Assembly: GCF_900094935.1 (NCBI RefSeq)
Contig: NZ_FMBA01000010.1
Coordinates: forward strand, 1-64,000
Origin: Gilliamella intestini
GTDB lineage: Bacteria > Pseudomonadota > Gammaproteobacteria > Enterobacterales > Orbaceae
Direction of reading: 5' to 3'
DNA length: 64,000 nucleotides
The position numbers and the translations under genes were made by a program. Below are positions 17,656 to 26,015 of the stretch, one piece after another (position 1 is the first letter of the stretch; every line of letters begins with the position of its first letter). The notes below the pieces were generated by a model. The model ran no database searches and was not told the origin of the DNA. It was given only the letters and a program-made list of their open reading frames with translations.

Positions 17656-18867
17656 TTAACGTAAATTAACTAACGTATTTAGGATCTGATCCTGCGTTTT
17701 AATAGTTTGTGAATTAGATTGGTAATTACGCTGAGCAACAATCATATTCACTAATTCTTGGCTCATATCAACATTTGATGATTCAACCGCACCACTGGTT
17801 AGTGAGCCAAATGTGCCAGAACCTGCCGCACCTAAAACTTCAGTACCTGAGTTAATTGTTGATCGCCAATTATTGTTACCTGCTGATTCTAAGCCGTTAA
17901 CATTAGCAAAATCGGCCATAGCAATTTGACCTAATAACATTGTTTGCTGATTTGAATAAACACCATAAATCGAACCATCATCATTAATACTATAGCCAAC
18001 TAAATCACCCGGCGCGTAGCCATCAACTATTGGCGTTTTTATGCTGCCGACTTCTTTGCCCATATTTTGTTGAGAACTATTTGCTAATGATAGCGTAAAG
18101 GTGTTATCCGCTGAACCATTTAACCCATTAATATTAATAGTCATTTCAGGATCGCTGATTAATTTACCAGAAGAATCAAATTCCATTTGCCCAACTCTTT
18201 GTAAAGTTGCATTAGGATCACTACTATCAAGGTAATGAACATCCCATTGGTTATCTGCCGTTTTTACATAAAAAAGTTGAACATTACGTTGATTCCCCAA
18301 AGAATCATAAGTGGTAATGGTTGTAGAATAATTGAACGTATCAGCATCAAGTGCGTTAACAGGTTGTTTTGTTGGCACTTTGCTATTTGAATTTAAATTG
18401 GTTTGCAAAGAAGCTTTTGTTGTAGCCGATGCATTTAACATTTCTTGCGAAATTTTTAATGGCCCTGGCGCTGCGCCTTGCTGTACTTGAGGTGGCGTTC
18501 CTGTTGCAAGATACCCAGTCAGTTGTAAGCCATCAGTAGACACAATATTTCGTTCCGCATCCAATTGAAATTGTCCATTACGGGTATAGTAAATTTGACC
18601 ATTACTATCGACTAAGCGAAAAAAGCCATTTCCTGAAATCGCAACATCTAAACTGTTATTCGTCGTTGTTGCTGTGCCATCATTAAAATTTTGCATCACA
18701 CTAGCGACTTTTACGCCCATTCCAACTTTTGAACCTGCATAAATATCAGCAAACGAGATGCTTGCGCTTTTAAAACCGACTGTTGCTGAGTTAGCGATGT
18801 TATTGCCAATAACATCTAATTGTTTTGATGCAGCATTCATGCCACTTACTGCTTGAGAAAATCCCAT
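17656..18867 (-). CDS. flgE: Flagellar hook protein FlgE
   Basis: FlgE polymerises into the hook. The 403-aa protein has conserved ends (MGFSQAVSGMNAASKQLDVI, then NNIANSATVGFKSASISFAD; C-terminal SSNVDMSQELVNMIVAQRNY and QILNTLVNL) and the FlgD2-like variable centre (ISQEMLNASATTKASLQTNL). A GGAGATG ribosome site precedes it. It follows flgD by 15 bp, and FlgD is the hook cap that guides its assembly. Confidence 0.97.
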   Translation of the reverse strand: MGFSQAVSGMNAASKQLDVIGNNIANSATVGFKSASISFADIYAGSKVGMGVKVASVMQNFNDGTATTTNNSLDVAISGNGFFRLVDSNGQIYYTRNGQFQLDAERNIVSTDGLQLTGYLATGTPPQVQQGAAPGPLKISQEMLNASATTKASLQTNLNSNSKVPTKQPVNALDADTFNYSTTITTYDSLGNQRNVQLFYVKTADNQWDVHYLDSSDPNATLQRVGQMEFDSSGKLISDPEMTININGLNGSADNTFTLSLANSSQQNMGKEVGSIKTPIVDGYAPGDLVGYSINDDGSIYGVYSNQQTMLLGQIAMADFANVNGLESAGNNNWRSTINSGTEVLGAAGSGTFGSLTSGAVESSNVDMSQELVNMIVAQRNYQSNSQTIKTQDQILNTLVNLR

Positions 18868-18882
18868 AGAACTTCATCTCCT

Positions 18883-19620
18883 TTAAAGAATTTGACGAAC
18901 TTCGTCAATACTAATAGAACCAAGAATACCTAAATCGAGTAATACTTTATTGTTAACCTTGCTGTTAATTACGCCATACACAACTGAATAAGATAATGGT
19001 GTAGAGGATACTTTTTGCCCATCATTAGTTGCATTGACCGAAAAGGTATAACTCCCATCAGGCGCAATTGTTCCATCATTTAAAATGCCATCCCAAGTAA
19101 AAGAGCTGACCCCAGCAGGAATAGCACCTAAATCGACTTCACGAACCACATTGCCTTTTTCATCTTGAATGGTTATAACCACTGAATCTGCATCACGCAT
19201 CAATTCAAAACCAAAAGGCGTTGTGATAGTTTCTTTATCTGGCTTAGTATCATCAAATGTATTGATATCATTAGGATCCGAGGTAGCTACTAAAATTTTA
19301 TTACCTGGGACCATAACCCCTTTACCAATCATATTGCTGGCATTAACCGATAAGCTATCGTCAATCTGCCCCGAAACGATGCCTAATGAGGTATTAAGCC
19401 TTTCGATTCCTGCTAACGTATTAATCTGAGCAAGTTGCGAGGTTAACTGACTATTATCCATTGGGTTTGTTGGATCTTGGTTTTTCATTTGTGCAATTAA
19501 TAACGTTAAAAAATTATCCTGCAACTCTTTACTAGAGTTACCATCAGACGTATTTTTTTGTTTTGCTTGAGGACTTTTTACACCTGAAGATTCTGAAACC
19601 AGTACATTCGATACGCCCAT
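18883..19620 (-). CDS. flgD: Hook-capping scaffold protein FlgD
   Basis: FlgD caps the growing hook. The 245-aa protein has the N-terminal assembly motif FLTLLIAQMKNQDPTNPMDN followed by SQLTSQLAQINTLAGIERLN, and a C-terminal FlgD Ig-like/Tudor region with GVSSFTWDGILNDGTIAPDG. The length fits enteric FlgD (~231 aa) with a slightly longer middle. It lies 13 bp after flgC. Confidence 0.96.
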   Translation of the reverse strand: MGVSNVLVSESSGVKSPQAKQKNTSDGNSSKELQDNFLTLLIAQMKNQDPTNPMDNSQLTSQLAQINTLAGIERLNTSLGIVSGQIDDSLSVNASNMIGKGVMVPGNKILVATSDPNDINTFDDTKPDKETITTPFGFELMRDADSVVITIQDEKGNVVREVDLGAIPAGVSSFTWDGILNDGTIAPDGSYTFSVNATNDGQKVSSTPLSYSVVYGVINSKVNNKVLLDLGILGSISIDEVRQIL

Positions 19621-19633
19621 CGGTAACTCCTTG

Positions 19634-20044
19634 TTATTGTCCTAATGTCAATGTTTTTAGCATTAACGTTTTTGCTGTATTAATAACTTCAATATTTGCT
19701 TGATAACTACGTGATGCTGAAATGGTATTAACCATTTCGGCAACCACATCGACATTTGGTTTTTGAATATAGCCTTTTGAGTCGGCTAAAGGGTGATTAG
19801 GTTCATAAACTAAATTCATTGGTGTTGGGTCTTCAATAACCTGCGATACTTTAACCCCTGCAATGCCATTATTAGGCAAACCTTGGTTATCTACTTGAAA
19901 AACGACTTGCTTGGCACGATAAGCCTTACCTGATGTACTTGTTACACTATCAGCATTGGCTAAATTACTAGCGCTAACATTCATTCGTTGGGTTTGTGCC
20001 ATTAATGCTGACCCAGATATTGCAAAAATAGAAAAGCTCATCAT
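19634..20044 (-). CDS. flgC: Proximal rod protein FlgC
   Basis: FlgC is a proximal rod subunit. The 136-aa protein contains [28 protein letters not shown] and [10 protein letters not shown], and ends with [20 protein letters not shown], all typical. The start could be either of two adjacent ATG codons (20044 or 20041). It lies 2 bp after flgB, so translation is probably coupled. Confidence 0.96.
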   Translation of the reverse strand: MMSFSIFAISGSALMAQTQRMNVSASNLANADSVTSTSGKAYRAKQVVFQVDNQGLPNNGIAGVKVSQVIEDPTPMNLVYEPNHPLADSKGYIQKPNVDVVAEMVNTISASRSYQANIEVINTAKTLMLKTLTLGQ

Positions 20045-20046
20045 GA

Positions 20047-20457
20047 TTATCCTTTTTGTAATACTGACATAACATTTTTAAACTGTTCACTTAAAAACGT
20101 TAAATTGCTTTGGTAGTGAATACTATTATCAATAAAAGCTGTGCGCTCTTGATCCATTTCGACAGTATTACCATCGGCTGATGCTTGATAAGGAATTCGA
20201 TAAAGCACATTTTGATTAGGCTTAGGTGATACCGCGCCTTGGATATGATTACATGCGGTTGTATTTAGGTTGAAATGATTAATATTGCTCTGGTTGTTAA
20301 GCGCCTTAATGAGTTCAGCGTTAAAATCAATATCTCGAGCCTGATAGTTAGGCGTATCGCTATTGGCAATATTTGCAGCTAATATATTTTGCCGTTTTTC
20401 TCTTATATTTAATGCTTGCTGATGAAAATTAACAAATGTATCTAATTTATCAAACAT
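20047..20457 (-). CDS. flgB: Proximal rod protein FlgB
   Basis: FlgB is the rod subunit nearest the MS-ring. The 136-aa protein contains the conserved segment [20 protein letters not shown] (residues about 18-37) followed by [11 protein letters not shown], and the C-terminal [20 protein letters not shown]. It is the first gene of the leftward flgBCDEFGHIJ operon and is divergent from flgA, as in enterics. An inverted repeat lies 8 bp upstream of its start. Confidence 0.96.
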   Translation of the reverse strand: MFDKLDTFVNFHQQALNIREKRQNILAANIANSDTPNYQARDIDFNAELIKALNNQSNINHFNLNTTACNHIQGAVSPKPNQNVLYRIPYQASADGNTVEMDQERTAFIDNSIHYQSNLTFLSEQFKNVMSVLQKG

Positions 20458-20464
20458 AAAATTG

Positions 20465-20487
20465 TCTCACTTTTTTTGATAGTGAGA
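20465..20487. repeat. Inverted repeat in the flgB-flgA divergent promoter region
   Basis: TCTCACT (20465-20471) and AGTGAGA (20481-20487) flank a 9-nt T-rich loop, directly ahead of flgB. In the flgB message it would form a stem 8 nt from the start codon. It could alternatively be a protein-binding palindrome within the region expected to carry the FlhDC-dependent promoters. No FlhDC box could be assigned with confidence. Confidence 0.45.
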
Positions 20488-20585
20488 ATTTTAAGCCAAT
20501 CAAAAAAAAGTCATTGAAGAAATAACGATAAAAATTGCCCTTATTTCAAGATTCATTTGATGCAGTGATAAAGTAAAATCAGTTT

Positions 20586-21269
20586 ATGAATAATTCAAAA
20601 CAAGTAAATATGATTAAAATTAAAAAATTAATGTTCGCTATTTTTATACTATTTAGTTCGAATACAGTTTTTGCTAATTCACTTGATAAACAGATTAATA
20701 ATTTGCTATCACAACAATTTAGCTATAAACCTGATGAGATTGTAATTACATATCTTACCGCTAAACCTAAATTGGATTGCAATACACCAATACTTTCATT
20801 ATTAGATAAAAAAAAATTGTTGGGTAACATAACTATTAGTGCACAATGTGATAATAAGAAAAAATTTATCCAAATTCATGTTGCTGCAGTGGGTAACTAT
20901 ATTGTTGCTAAAAAAACAATAAATGCAGGAGCGGTAATAGATAAAGATCATATTCGCATACAATCAGGTCGGCTAGATAAATTATCTTCTTCGGTTATTT
21001 TAAATGAAGTTGATGTGCTTAATCGTATCGCTTTGCGTAATATCAATCAGGACGAGCCAATAAAAACAACAATGCTTCAAAATAGCTGGCTAGTAAAAGC
21101 AGGTCAAATAATTAAAGTAATAATTTATGGCGAGGGTTATGAAGTGTCAACAAGTGGTAAAAGCCTCAGTAATGCTGCGTTAAATGATAAAATTAGAGTT
21201 AAGCTAAATTCTAATAAGGTTGTTGAAGGAACACTTACTCACCAAGGAGTAATTATTTTCAACAAATAA
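20586..21269 (+). CDS. flgA: Flagellar P-ring chaperone FlgA
   Basis: FlgA is a periplasmic chaperone for P-ring (FlgI) assembly. The 227-aa protein has an N-terminal hydrophobic signal (LMFAIFILFSSNTVFA; cleavage near residue 31) and a C-terminal SAF/FlgA domain with VGNYIVAKKTINAGAVIDKD and GQIIKVIIYGEGYEVSTSGK. The start may be the ATG at 20586 or the one at 20610; neither has a strong ribosome site. It is divergent from flgB, with flgMN downstream. Confidence 0.92.
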   Translation: MNNSKQVNMIKIKKLMFAIFILFSSNTVFANSLDKQINNLLSQQFSYKPDEIVITYLTAKPKLDCNTPILSLLDKKKLLGNITISAQCDNKKKFIQIHVAAVGNYIVAKKTINAGAVIDKDHIRIQSGRLDKLSSSVILNEVDVLNRIALRNINQDEPIKTTMLQNSWLVKAGQIIKVIIYGEGYEVSTSGKSLSNAALNDKIRVKLNSNKVVEGTLTHQGVIIFNK

Positions 21270-21272
21270 TAT

Positions 21273-21299
21273 TAATGATTTTTTTATTATTGCCGATAA
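21273..21299 (+). promoter_or_regulatory. Sigma-28 (FliA) promoter of flgMN
   Basis: TAATGATT (21273-21280), 11 nt, GCCGATAA (21292-21299). The -10 is perfect and the -35 matches 6 of 8. It lies directly after flgA and 48 bp before flgM, as expected for the class-III flgMN transcript that feeds anti-sigma factor back after hook completion. Confidence 0.87.
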
Positions 21300-21347
21300 T
21301 AAAACTAAACAAATCACTTAAATCGTCAATTTGATTAAAGGTATTTT

Positions 21348-21641
21348 ATGAGTATAGATGCAACAAAATCCGTTACAACCATATCAGGACTACTTAAGCG
21401 TGGTGTTGTCAATGAGCAAAATAAAAGTGAAACGGTATCTGTACAAGCAAAAAACAGTGAGAATGTGAGTACTAATGTAAGCATAACTCAAAATTCGATG
21501 GATCTTTTGCATTCAACTGACCAAGATATTGATATCGAAAAAATTGAAAAAATAAAACAAGCCATTACTAATGGTACATTGACTATTGATACACATAAAA
21601 TTGCAGATAAATTAATTAAACAATTACTACAACGTGTTTGA
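21348..21641 (+). CDS. flgM: Anti-sigma-28 factor FlgM
   Basis: FlgM binds and inhibits FliA until it is exported through the finished hook. The 97-aa protein has a disordered, Ser/Asn-rich N-terminal half and the helical FliA-binding C-terminal half (IEKIEKIKQAITNGTLTIDT, then HKIADKLIKQLL), typical of FlgM. A ribosome site AAGG precedes it. It lies behind a sigma-28 promoter and 26 bp before flgN. Confidence 0.94.
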   Translation: MSIDATKSVTTISGLLKRGVVNEQNKSETVSVQAKNSENVSTNVSITQNSMDLLHSTDQDIDIEKIEKIKQAITNGTLTIDTHKIADKLIKQLLQRV

Positions 21642-21667
21642 AAATAAGACAATTATAGGAATACAAA

Positions 21668-22102
21668 ATGATAGAACTCAATGATACCCTAAATAAAATA
21701 ACAGAAATGCTACAAACACTTTCAGGAATTTTGCAAACCGAGCAAAAGTTATTAATTGAAAATAGCTTAACCAATCAATTAAATGAAATTATTAATAAAA
21801 AAAGCCAACTCCTGATTGAGTTAAAGTTACTAGATGAAAAGCGTATAAAATTAAGTAAACAATTTAATATTCAACCACCTTATGAAGAAAGCCCAACAAT
21901 TGCAGAACATTGGCTATCAATTACTAACACAACGGTATTATTGTCAAAGATAAATCGTGATAACGGAGTAATCATTCAAAATCGCATGAATATAACCCAA
22001 CAATCGATCAATTATCTTAAAAAGATGAATAGCCCAGCAGTTTATACTAATCATGGCTATCAACAAACAGATGTTATCTCATCAAAACGAGCTAAAGTTT
22101 AA
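21668..22102 (+). CDS. flgN: Flagellar export chaperone FlgN
   Basis: FlgN is the cytosolic chaperone for FlgK and FlgL. The 144-aa all-helical protein is divergent, but its length, its helix pattern (LNDTLNKITEMLQTLSGILQ, LLIENSLTNQLNEIINKKSQ) and its position directly after flgM fit FlgN. A ribosome site AGGAAT precedes it. The following 150 bp up to flhB hold no gene. Confidence 0.88.
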   Translation: MIELNDTLNKITEMLQTLSGILQTEQKLLIENSLTNQLNEIINKKSQLLIELKLLDEKRIKLSKQFNIQPPYEESPTIAEHWLSITNTTVLLSKINRDNGVIIQNRMNITQQSINYLKKMNSPAVYTNHGYQQTDVISSKRAKV

Positions 22103-22254
22103 GGAGAATTGATATTTGTTGATGTTATTAGTGGCAAACTCGATAAATACCCACAAAAATACCCTCTTATTAAGCCAATAACTTGTTAGTAATTAGTTCA
22201 TACTGTTAGCATTGTAAATTTTAATCAAACTATGAAATTTTATTTAATGTCATC

Positions 22255-23382
22255 ATGGCTAGCGATAATGATCTAGATAAAAGTGAACAACCTACCGATA
22301 GCAAAATAAAAAAGGCTAGAGAAAAGGGACAGATCCCCAGATCTCGAGAATTAACTTCTTTGTTAATATTGTTAATAGGTACCTCTTTATTTGGGGTAAT
22401 GGGATCACATTTAGTTAACCAATTAATCACAATGATAAAAACTGCAATCAAGGTTTCGTATAAAACTGATGACAGATTAATGGTCTTTAATTTAGTTAAC
22501 TTATTAATCCATGGTTTTTGGGCAATTGTACCTATTTTTTTTGGTCTAGTTATTATTGCTATATTTGCACCACTTTGCGTTGGCGGATTACTATTTAGTC
22601 TACAATCAATTAAACCTAATTTTAAAAAACTTAATCCAATATCAGGATTTAGTAGGTTATTTAGTACTAGAGTTCTTTCTGAATTGTTAAAGAGTGTGCT
22701 TAAAGTAATACTAATTACTATAACTTCAACACTGTTTTTAATGCATCATTTTTATGACATGCTATCGTTACCTAATATGTATTTAAATAATGCATTAGCC
22801 AAATCAACACAGTTAGTTATTCTTTGTGGGATTCTTAGTGTTATCTCTTTAGTACCCATGGTCGGTTTTGATATCTTTTACCAAATTTGGAGTAATCTGA
22901 AAAAATTAAAAATGTCAAAACAAGAGATTAAAGATGAATTTAAAGAGCAAGAAGGTAATCCGCAAATCAAAGGGCGCATTCGTCAAATGCAACAAGCAAT
23001 GGCAAGACGCCGAATGATGAAAGATGTACCGAAAGCAAATGTCATTGTTACCAACCCAACCCATTATGCGGTTGCTCTGCAATACGATGAAAAAACAATG
23101 ATGGCACCTAAATTATTGGCCAAAGGCACAGATAAAATTGCGCTACGTATTAAAGAAATTGCCAGTGAACATAATATTCCACAATTAGAAGCTCCTCCAC
23201 TTGCGCGGGCTTTGTATCGTCATGGTGAAATAGGCGAAACTATTCCAACTGAATTATATGCTGCTGTTGCGCAAATTTTAGCTTGGGTATATCAATTAAA
23301 ACAGTGGCATAAATATGGTGGCGATAAACCAATAGCGCCAAATAATTTACCCATACCTGAATCACTATCCGTAAATAAATAA
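22255..23382 (+). CDS. flhB: Flagellar export switch protein FlhB
   Basis: FlhB is the export-gate protein that switches substrate specificity from rod/hook to filament. The 375-aa protein has the N-terminal signature EKAREKGQIPRSRELTSLLI, four membrane helices (about residues 30-210) and the cytoplasmic FlhBC domain with the autocleavage motif NPTH (Asn at about residue 267). No good Shine-Dalgarno precedes the ATG, but the N-terminus aligns with enteric FlhB. flhA follows 17 bp later. Confidence 0.97.
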   Translation: MASDNDLDKSEQPTDSKIKKAREKGQIPRSRELTSLLILLIGTSLFGVMGSHLVNQLITMIKTAIKVSYKTDDRLMVFNLVNLLIHGFWAIVPIFFGLVIIAIFAPLCVGGLLFSLQSIKPNFKKLNPISGFSRLFSTRVLSELLKSVLKVILITITSTLFLMHHFYDMLSLPNMYLNNALAKSTQLVILCGILSVISLVPMVGFDIFYQIWSNLKKLKMSKQEIKDEFKEQEGNPQIKGRIRQMQQAMARRRMMKDVPKANVIVTNPTHYAVALQYDEKTMMAPKLLAKGTDKIALRIKEIASEHNIPQLEAPPLARALYRHGEIGETIPTELYAAVAQILAWVYQLKQWHKYGGDKPIAPNNLPIPESLSVNK

Positions 23383-23399
23383 AGGTAATACCTAGTCTT

Positions 23400-25484
23400 A
23401 TGATTAAATCTAAACTACTTAATTTATTATCAAATAATACAAAAAATGGTCGTTATCAAATCTTAGCTGGTCCTTTGCTAATTTTATTGATTCTTTCGAT
23501 GATGGTATTACCCCTGCCTGCATTTATTTTGGACCTATTTTTTACATTTAATATTACGTTATCAATTATTATCTTGATAGTCGCATTATTTACTAAACGT
23601 GTGCTTGATTTTGCTGCATTTCCAACTATTTTACTTTTTGCCACTTTATTACGGCTATCATTAAATGTCGCTTCAACGCGAGTTGTGTTATTAAAAGGAC
23701 ATACAGGTAGTGCTGCTGCTGGGAGGGTTATTGAAGCTTTTGGACACTTTTTAGTTGGTGGTAATTTTGCTATTGGTATTGTGGTATTTATTATTTTAGT
23801 CATTATCAACTTTATGGTCATCACCAAAGGAGCAGGTAGAATAGCTGAAGTGGGCGCACGCTTTGCGTTAGATGGCATGCCCGGAAAACAAATGGCTATT
23901 GATGCCGATCTGAATGCGGGTTTAATTGGTGAAGATGAAGCTAAAGCCCGCCGAGCCGAAGTTTCTCAAGAAGCCGATTTTTATGGGTCAATGGATGGGG
24001 CAAGTAAATTTGTACGCGGTGATGCCATTGCTGGATTACTAATAATGGCAATTACCATTATCGGAGGCTTACTAGTTGGTATGGTTCAACAAGGTATGCC
24101 ATTTTCAGATGCTAGCAAGACTTATGTTTTACTCACCATTGGGGATGGTTTAGTTGCACAAATACCATCACTCATTATTTCAACCGCAGCTGGCGTTATT
24201 GTTACTCGAGTCACATCACAAGATAACATCAGTGATCAAATGATTACACAGCTTTTTAATAATCCACAAGTATTGATTTTAACAGCTGTCGTCATTGGTT
24301 TACTTGGACTAATTCCGGGTATGCCAAATTTAGTTTTTCTACTCTTTACTGTTATTTTATCAATCATATCTTGGTGGCTAACTAAACAGAAAAAGACTGA
24401 ACAAAAAGTAGCACCCAAACAAGCTAATGTACAAGCAACCACGCCAGCCAACATTGAAGCAACTTGGTCAGATGTTAATATTGAAGATATCTTAGCTATG
24501 GAGGTAGGATACGGATTAATCCCAATGGTAGATCAAACTCAAAATGGCGAGTTGCTTGGAAGGATCCGCAGTTTACGGAAAAAATTTGCTCAAACACTTG
24601 GCTTTTTACCACCTCAAGTTCATATAAGAGATAATCTTTCATTAGCACCTTATCAATATAAGATATTTATAAAAGGTGGTGAAATTGGCAAAGGTGAAAT
24701 TGTTAATGATAAATGGTTAGCGATCAATCCCGGTAATGTAACTGAAACCATTGAGGGCATTCCAACAACCGAACCTGCCTTTGGATTACCTGCAGTTTGG
24801 ATAGATGAAAGCAATAAAGAAAATGCGCAAATATTGGGGTATACCGTTGTTGATACAAGCACCATGATTGCTACTCATTTTAATCATTTACTACAACAGT
24901 TTGCTAGCGATTTATTAGGTCGATTAGAAACCCAAGAGCTATTAGACAGAATAAAACAAGAGATTCCCAAATTAGTAGAAGATTTTATTCCTAATGTTGT
25001 AACATTAACCACTTTCCATAAAATACTGCAAAACTTGATCGCAGAAAAGGTTTCAATTCGTGATATGCGAACCATCATTGAAACCATCTGTGAACATTCA
25101 CCAATTCAAAATGATGTTTATCAATTACTTAGTATAGTAAGAATCGCATTAGGTAGAGTAATCACACAACAATGGTTCCCAGGTACAGACCCAATCAATG
25201 TAATAGGGTTAAATATCAACTTAGAACGTTTATTATTACAAGCACTGCAAAATACCAGCAATTTTGAACCGGGACTTGCTGAACATATTATTGAGCAACT
25301 ACAAAAAGCACTTAACCAACAAGAAGCTATTGGTGCACCACCAGTGTTATTAGTGAACCATGCATTAAGGCCTATGCTTTCACAATTTCTAAGACCAAAT
25401 TTTCCTCAATTAGTGGTGTTGTCAAATTTAGAAATCACCGATAATCGAGAGATAAAAATGAGTACGCAAATTGGCGCAGAATAG
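23400..25484 (+). CDS. flhA: Flagellar export gate protein FlhA
   Basis: FlhA is the main transmembrane component of the flagellar type III export gate. The 694-aa length is standard. It has about eight N-terminal membrane helices, the conserved FHIPEP-type loop region (FALDGMPGKQMAIDADLNAG, LIGEDEAKARRAEV) and a large C-terminal cytoplasmic domain that docks chaperone-substrate complexes. flhE, which follows flhA in some enterics, is absent. An imperfect hairpin at 25508-25537 may terminate flhBA. Confidence 0.97.
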   Translation: MIKSKLLNLLSNNTKNGRYQILAGPLLILLILSMMVLPLPAFILDLFFTFNITLSIIILIVALFTKRVLDFAAFPTILLFATLLRLSLNVASTRVVLLKGHTGSAAAGRVIEAFGHFLVGGNFAIGIVVFIILVIINFMVITKGAGRIAEVGARFALDGMPGKQMAIDADLNAGLIGEDEAKARRAEVSQEADFYGSMDGASKFVRGDAIAGLLIMAITIIGGLLVGMVQQGMPFSDASKTYVLLTIGDGLVAQIPSLIISTAAGVIVTRVTSQDNISDQMITQLFNNPQVLILTAVVIGLLGLIPGMPNLVFLLFTVILSIISWWLTKQKKTEQKVAPKQANVQATTPANIEATWSDVNIEDILAMEVGYGLIPMVDQTQNGELLGRIRSLRKKFAQTLGFLPPQVHIRDNLSLAPYQYKIFIKGGEIGKGEIVNDKWLAINPGNVTETIEGIPTTEPAFGLPAVWIDESNKENAQILGYTVVDTSTMIATHFNHLLQQFASDLLGRLETQELLDRIKQEIPKLVEDFIPNVVTLTTFHKILQNLIAEKVSIRDMRTIIETICEHSPIQNDVYQLLSIVRIALGRVITQQWFPGTDPINVIGLNINLERLLLQALQNTSNFEPGLAEHIIEQLQKALNQQEAIGAPPVLLVNHALRPMLSQFLRPNFPQLVVLSNLEITDNREIKMSTQIGAE

Positions 25485-25507
25485 TTACTTTATAATACTA
25501 ATAATGA

Positions 25508-25537
25508 AGTGTTTCAGTTAATAAAACTAGAAACACT
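25508..25537 (+). terminator. Hairpin downstream of flhA
   Basis: AGTGTTTC-AGTT (25508-25519) pairs with AACT-A-GAAACACT (25525-25537) around a 5-nt loop, a 12-bp stem with one bulge. It lies 24 bp after flhA and 3 bp before the fossil CRISPR repeat. No T-tract follows, so its function as a terminator is uncertain. Confidence 0.55.
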
Positions 25538-25539
25538 CA

Positions 25540-25567
25540 TTTCTAAACTGCCTATATGGAATTAAAC
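25540..25567 (-). repeat. Fossil type I-F CRISPR repeat outside the array
   Basis: The first 17 bases are identical to the array repeat (TTTCTAAACTGCCTATA) and 24 of 28 match overall. It is 1.75 kb beyond the leader-distal end of the array and runs straight into IS481-type transposase sequence. The last ten bases may therefore be IS sequence joined to a broken repeat. No second repeat is found one unit away on either side. Confidence 0.75.
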
Positions 25568-25890
25568 GTCTGGTTAAAGTCGAAAAATCTATTGAAGATA
25601 AATTAAGACGGCAAGCTAAACGCTATATCCGGATGAAATGCTACACGTTGTTACCAAACGTTTACCTTTACTTAAAAACAAAACGAAACAGCAAACTAGA
25701 GAATATTTATTTGTTGGCATTGATGATTTTTCACGTGAGCTTTATGTGGGTATTTACCCCGATAAATCCCAATTTAGCTTGGCACAATTTTTATAGTTAG
25801 CCCAGTGTCCGTATACTACTACATGTATTTATTCCGATAATGGACGTGAATATCAAGGCATAAACGAACATCTATTTGTAAAATATGTGT
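25567..25890 (+). pseudogene. IS481-family transposase remnant
   Basis: The stretch 25485-26015 has no intact gene. One frame reads RLVKVEKSIEDKLRRQAKRY. After a shift to another frame it continues EMLHVVTKRLPLLKNKTKQQ, EYLFVGIDDFSRELYVGIYP, an in-frame stop, then CIYSDNGREYQG, which is the DDE integrase core of IS481-like transposases. The N-terminal helix-turn-helix and the C-terminus are missing. The fragment abuts a fossil CRISPR repeat. Confidence 0.75.
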
Positions 25891-26015
25891 CATAATCAGC
25901 AAATATTTAGTAATGCAAAAGATAGACAACCATTTTTTTTGAATTATAATTGCATTATAGTAACTTACTTAAGTAAATTATCATAAAAATAAGGATTGAT
26001 TTATCAAAGGATATT

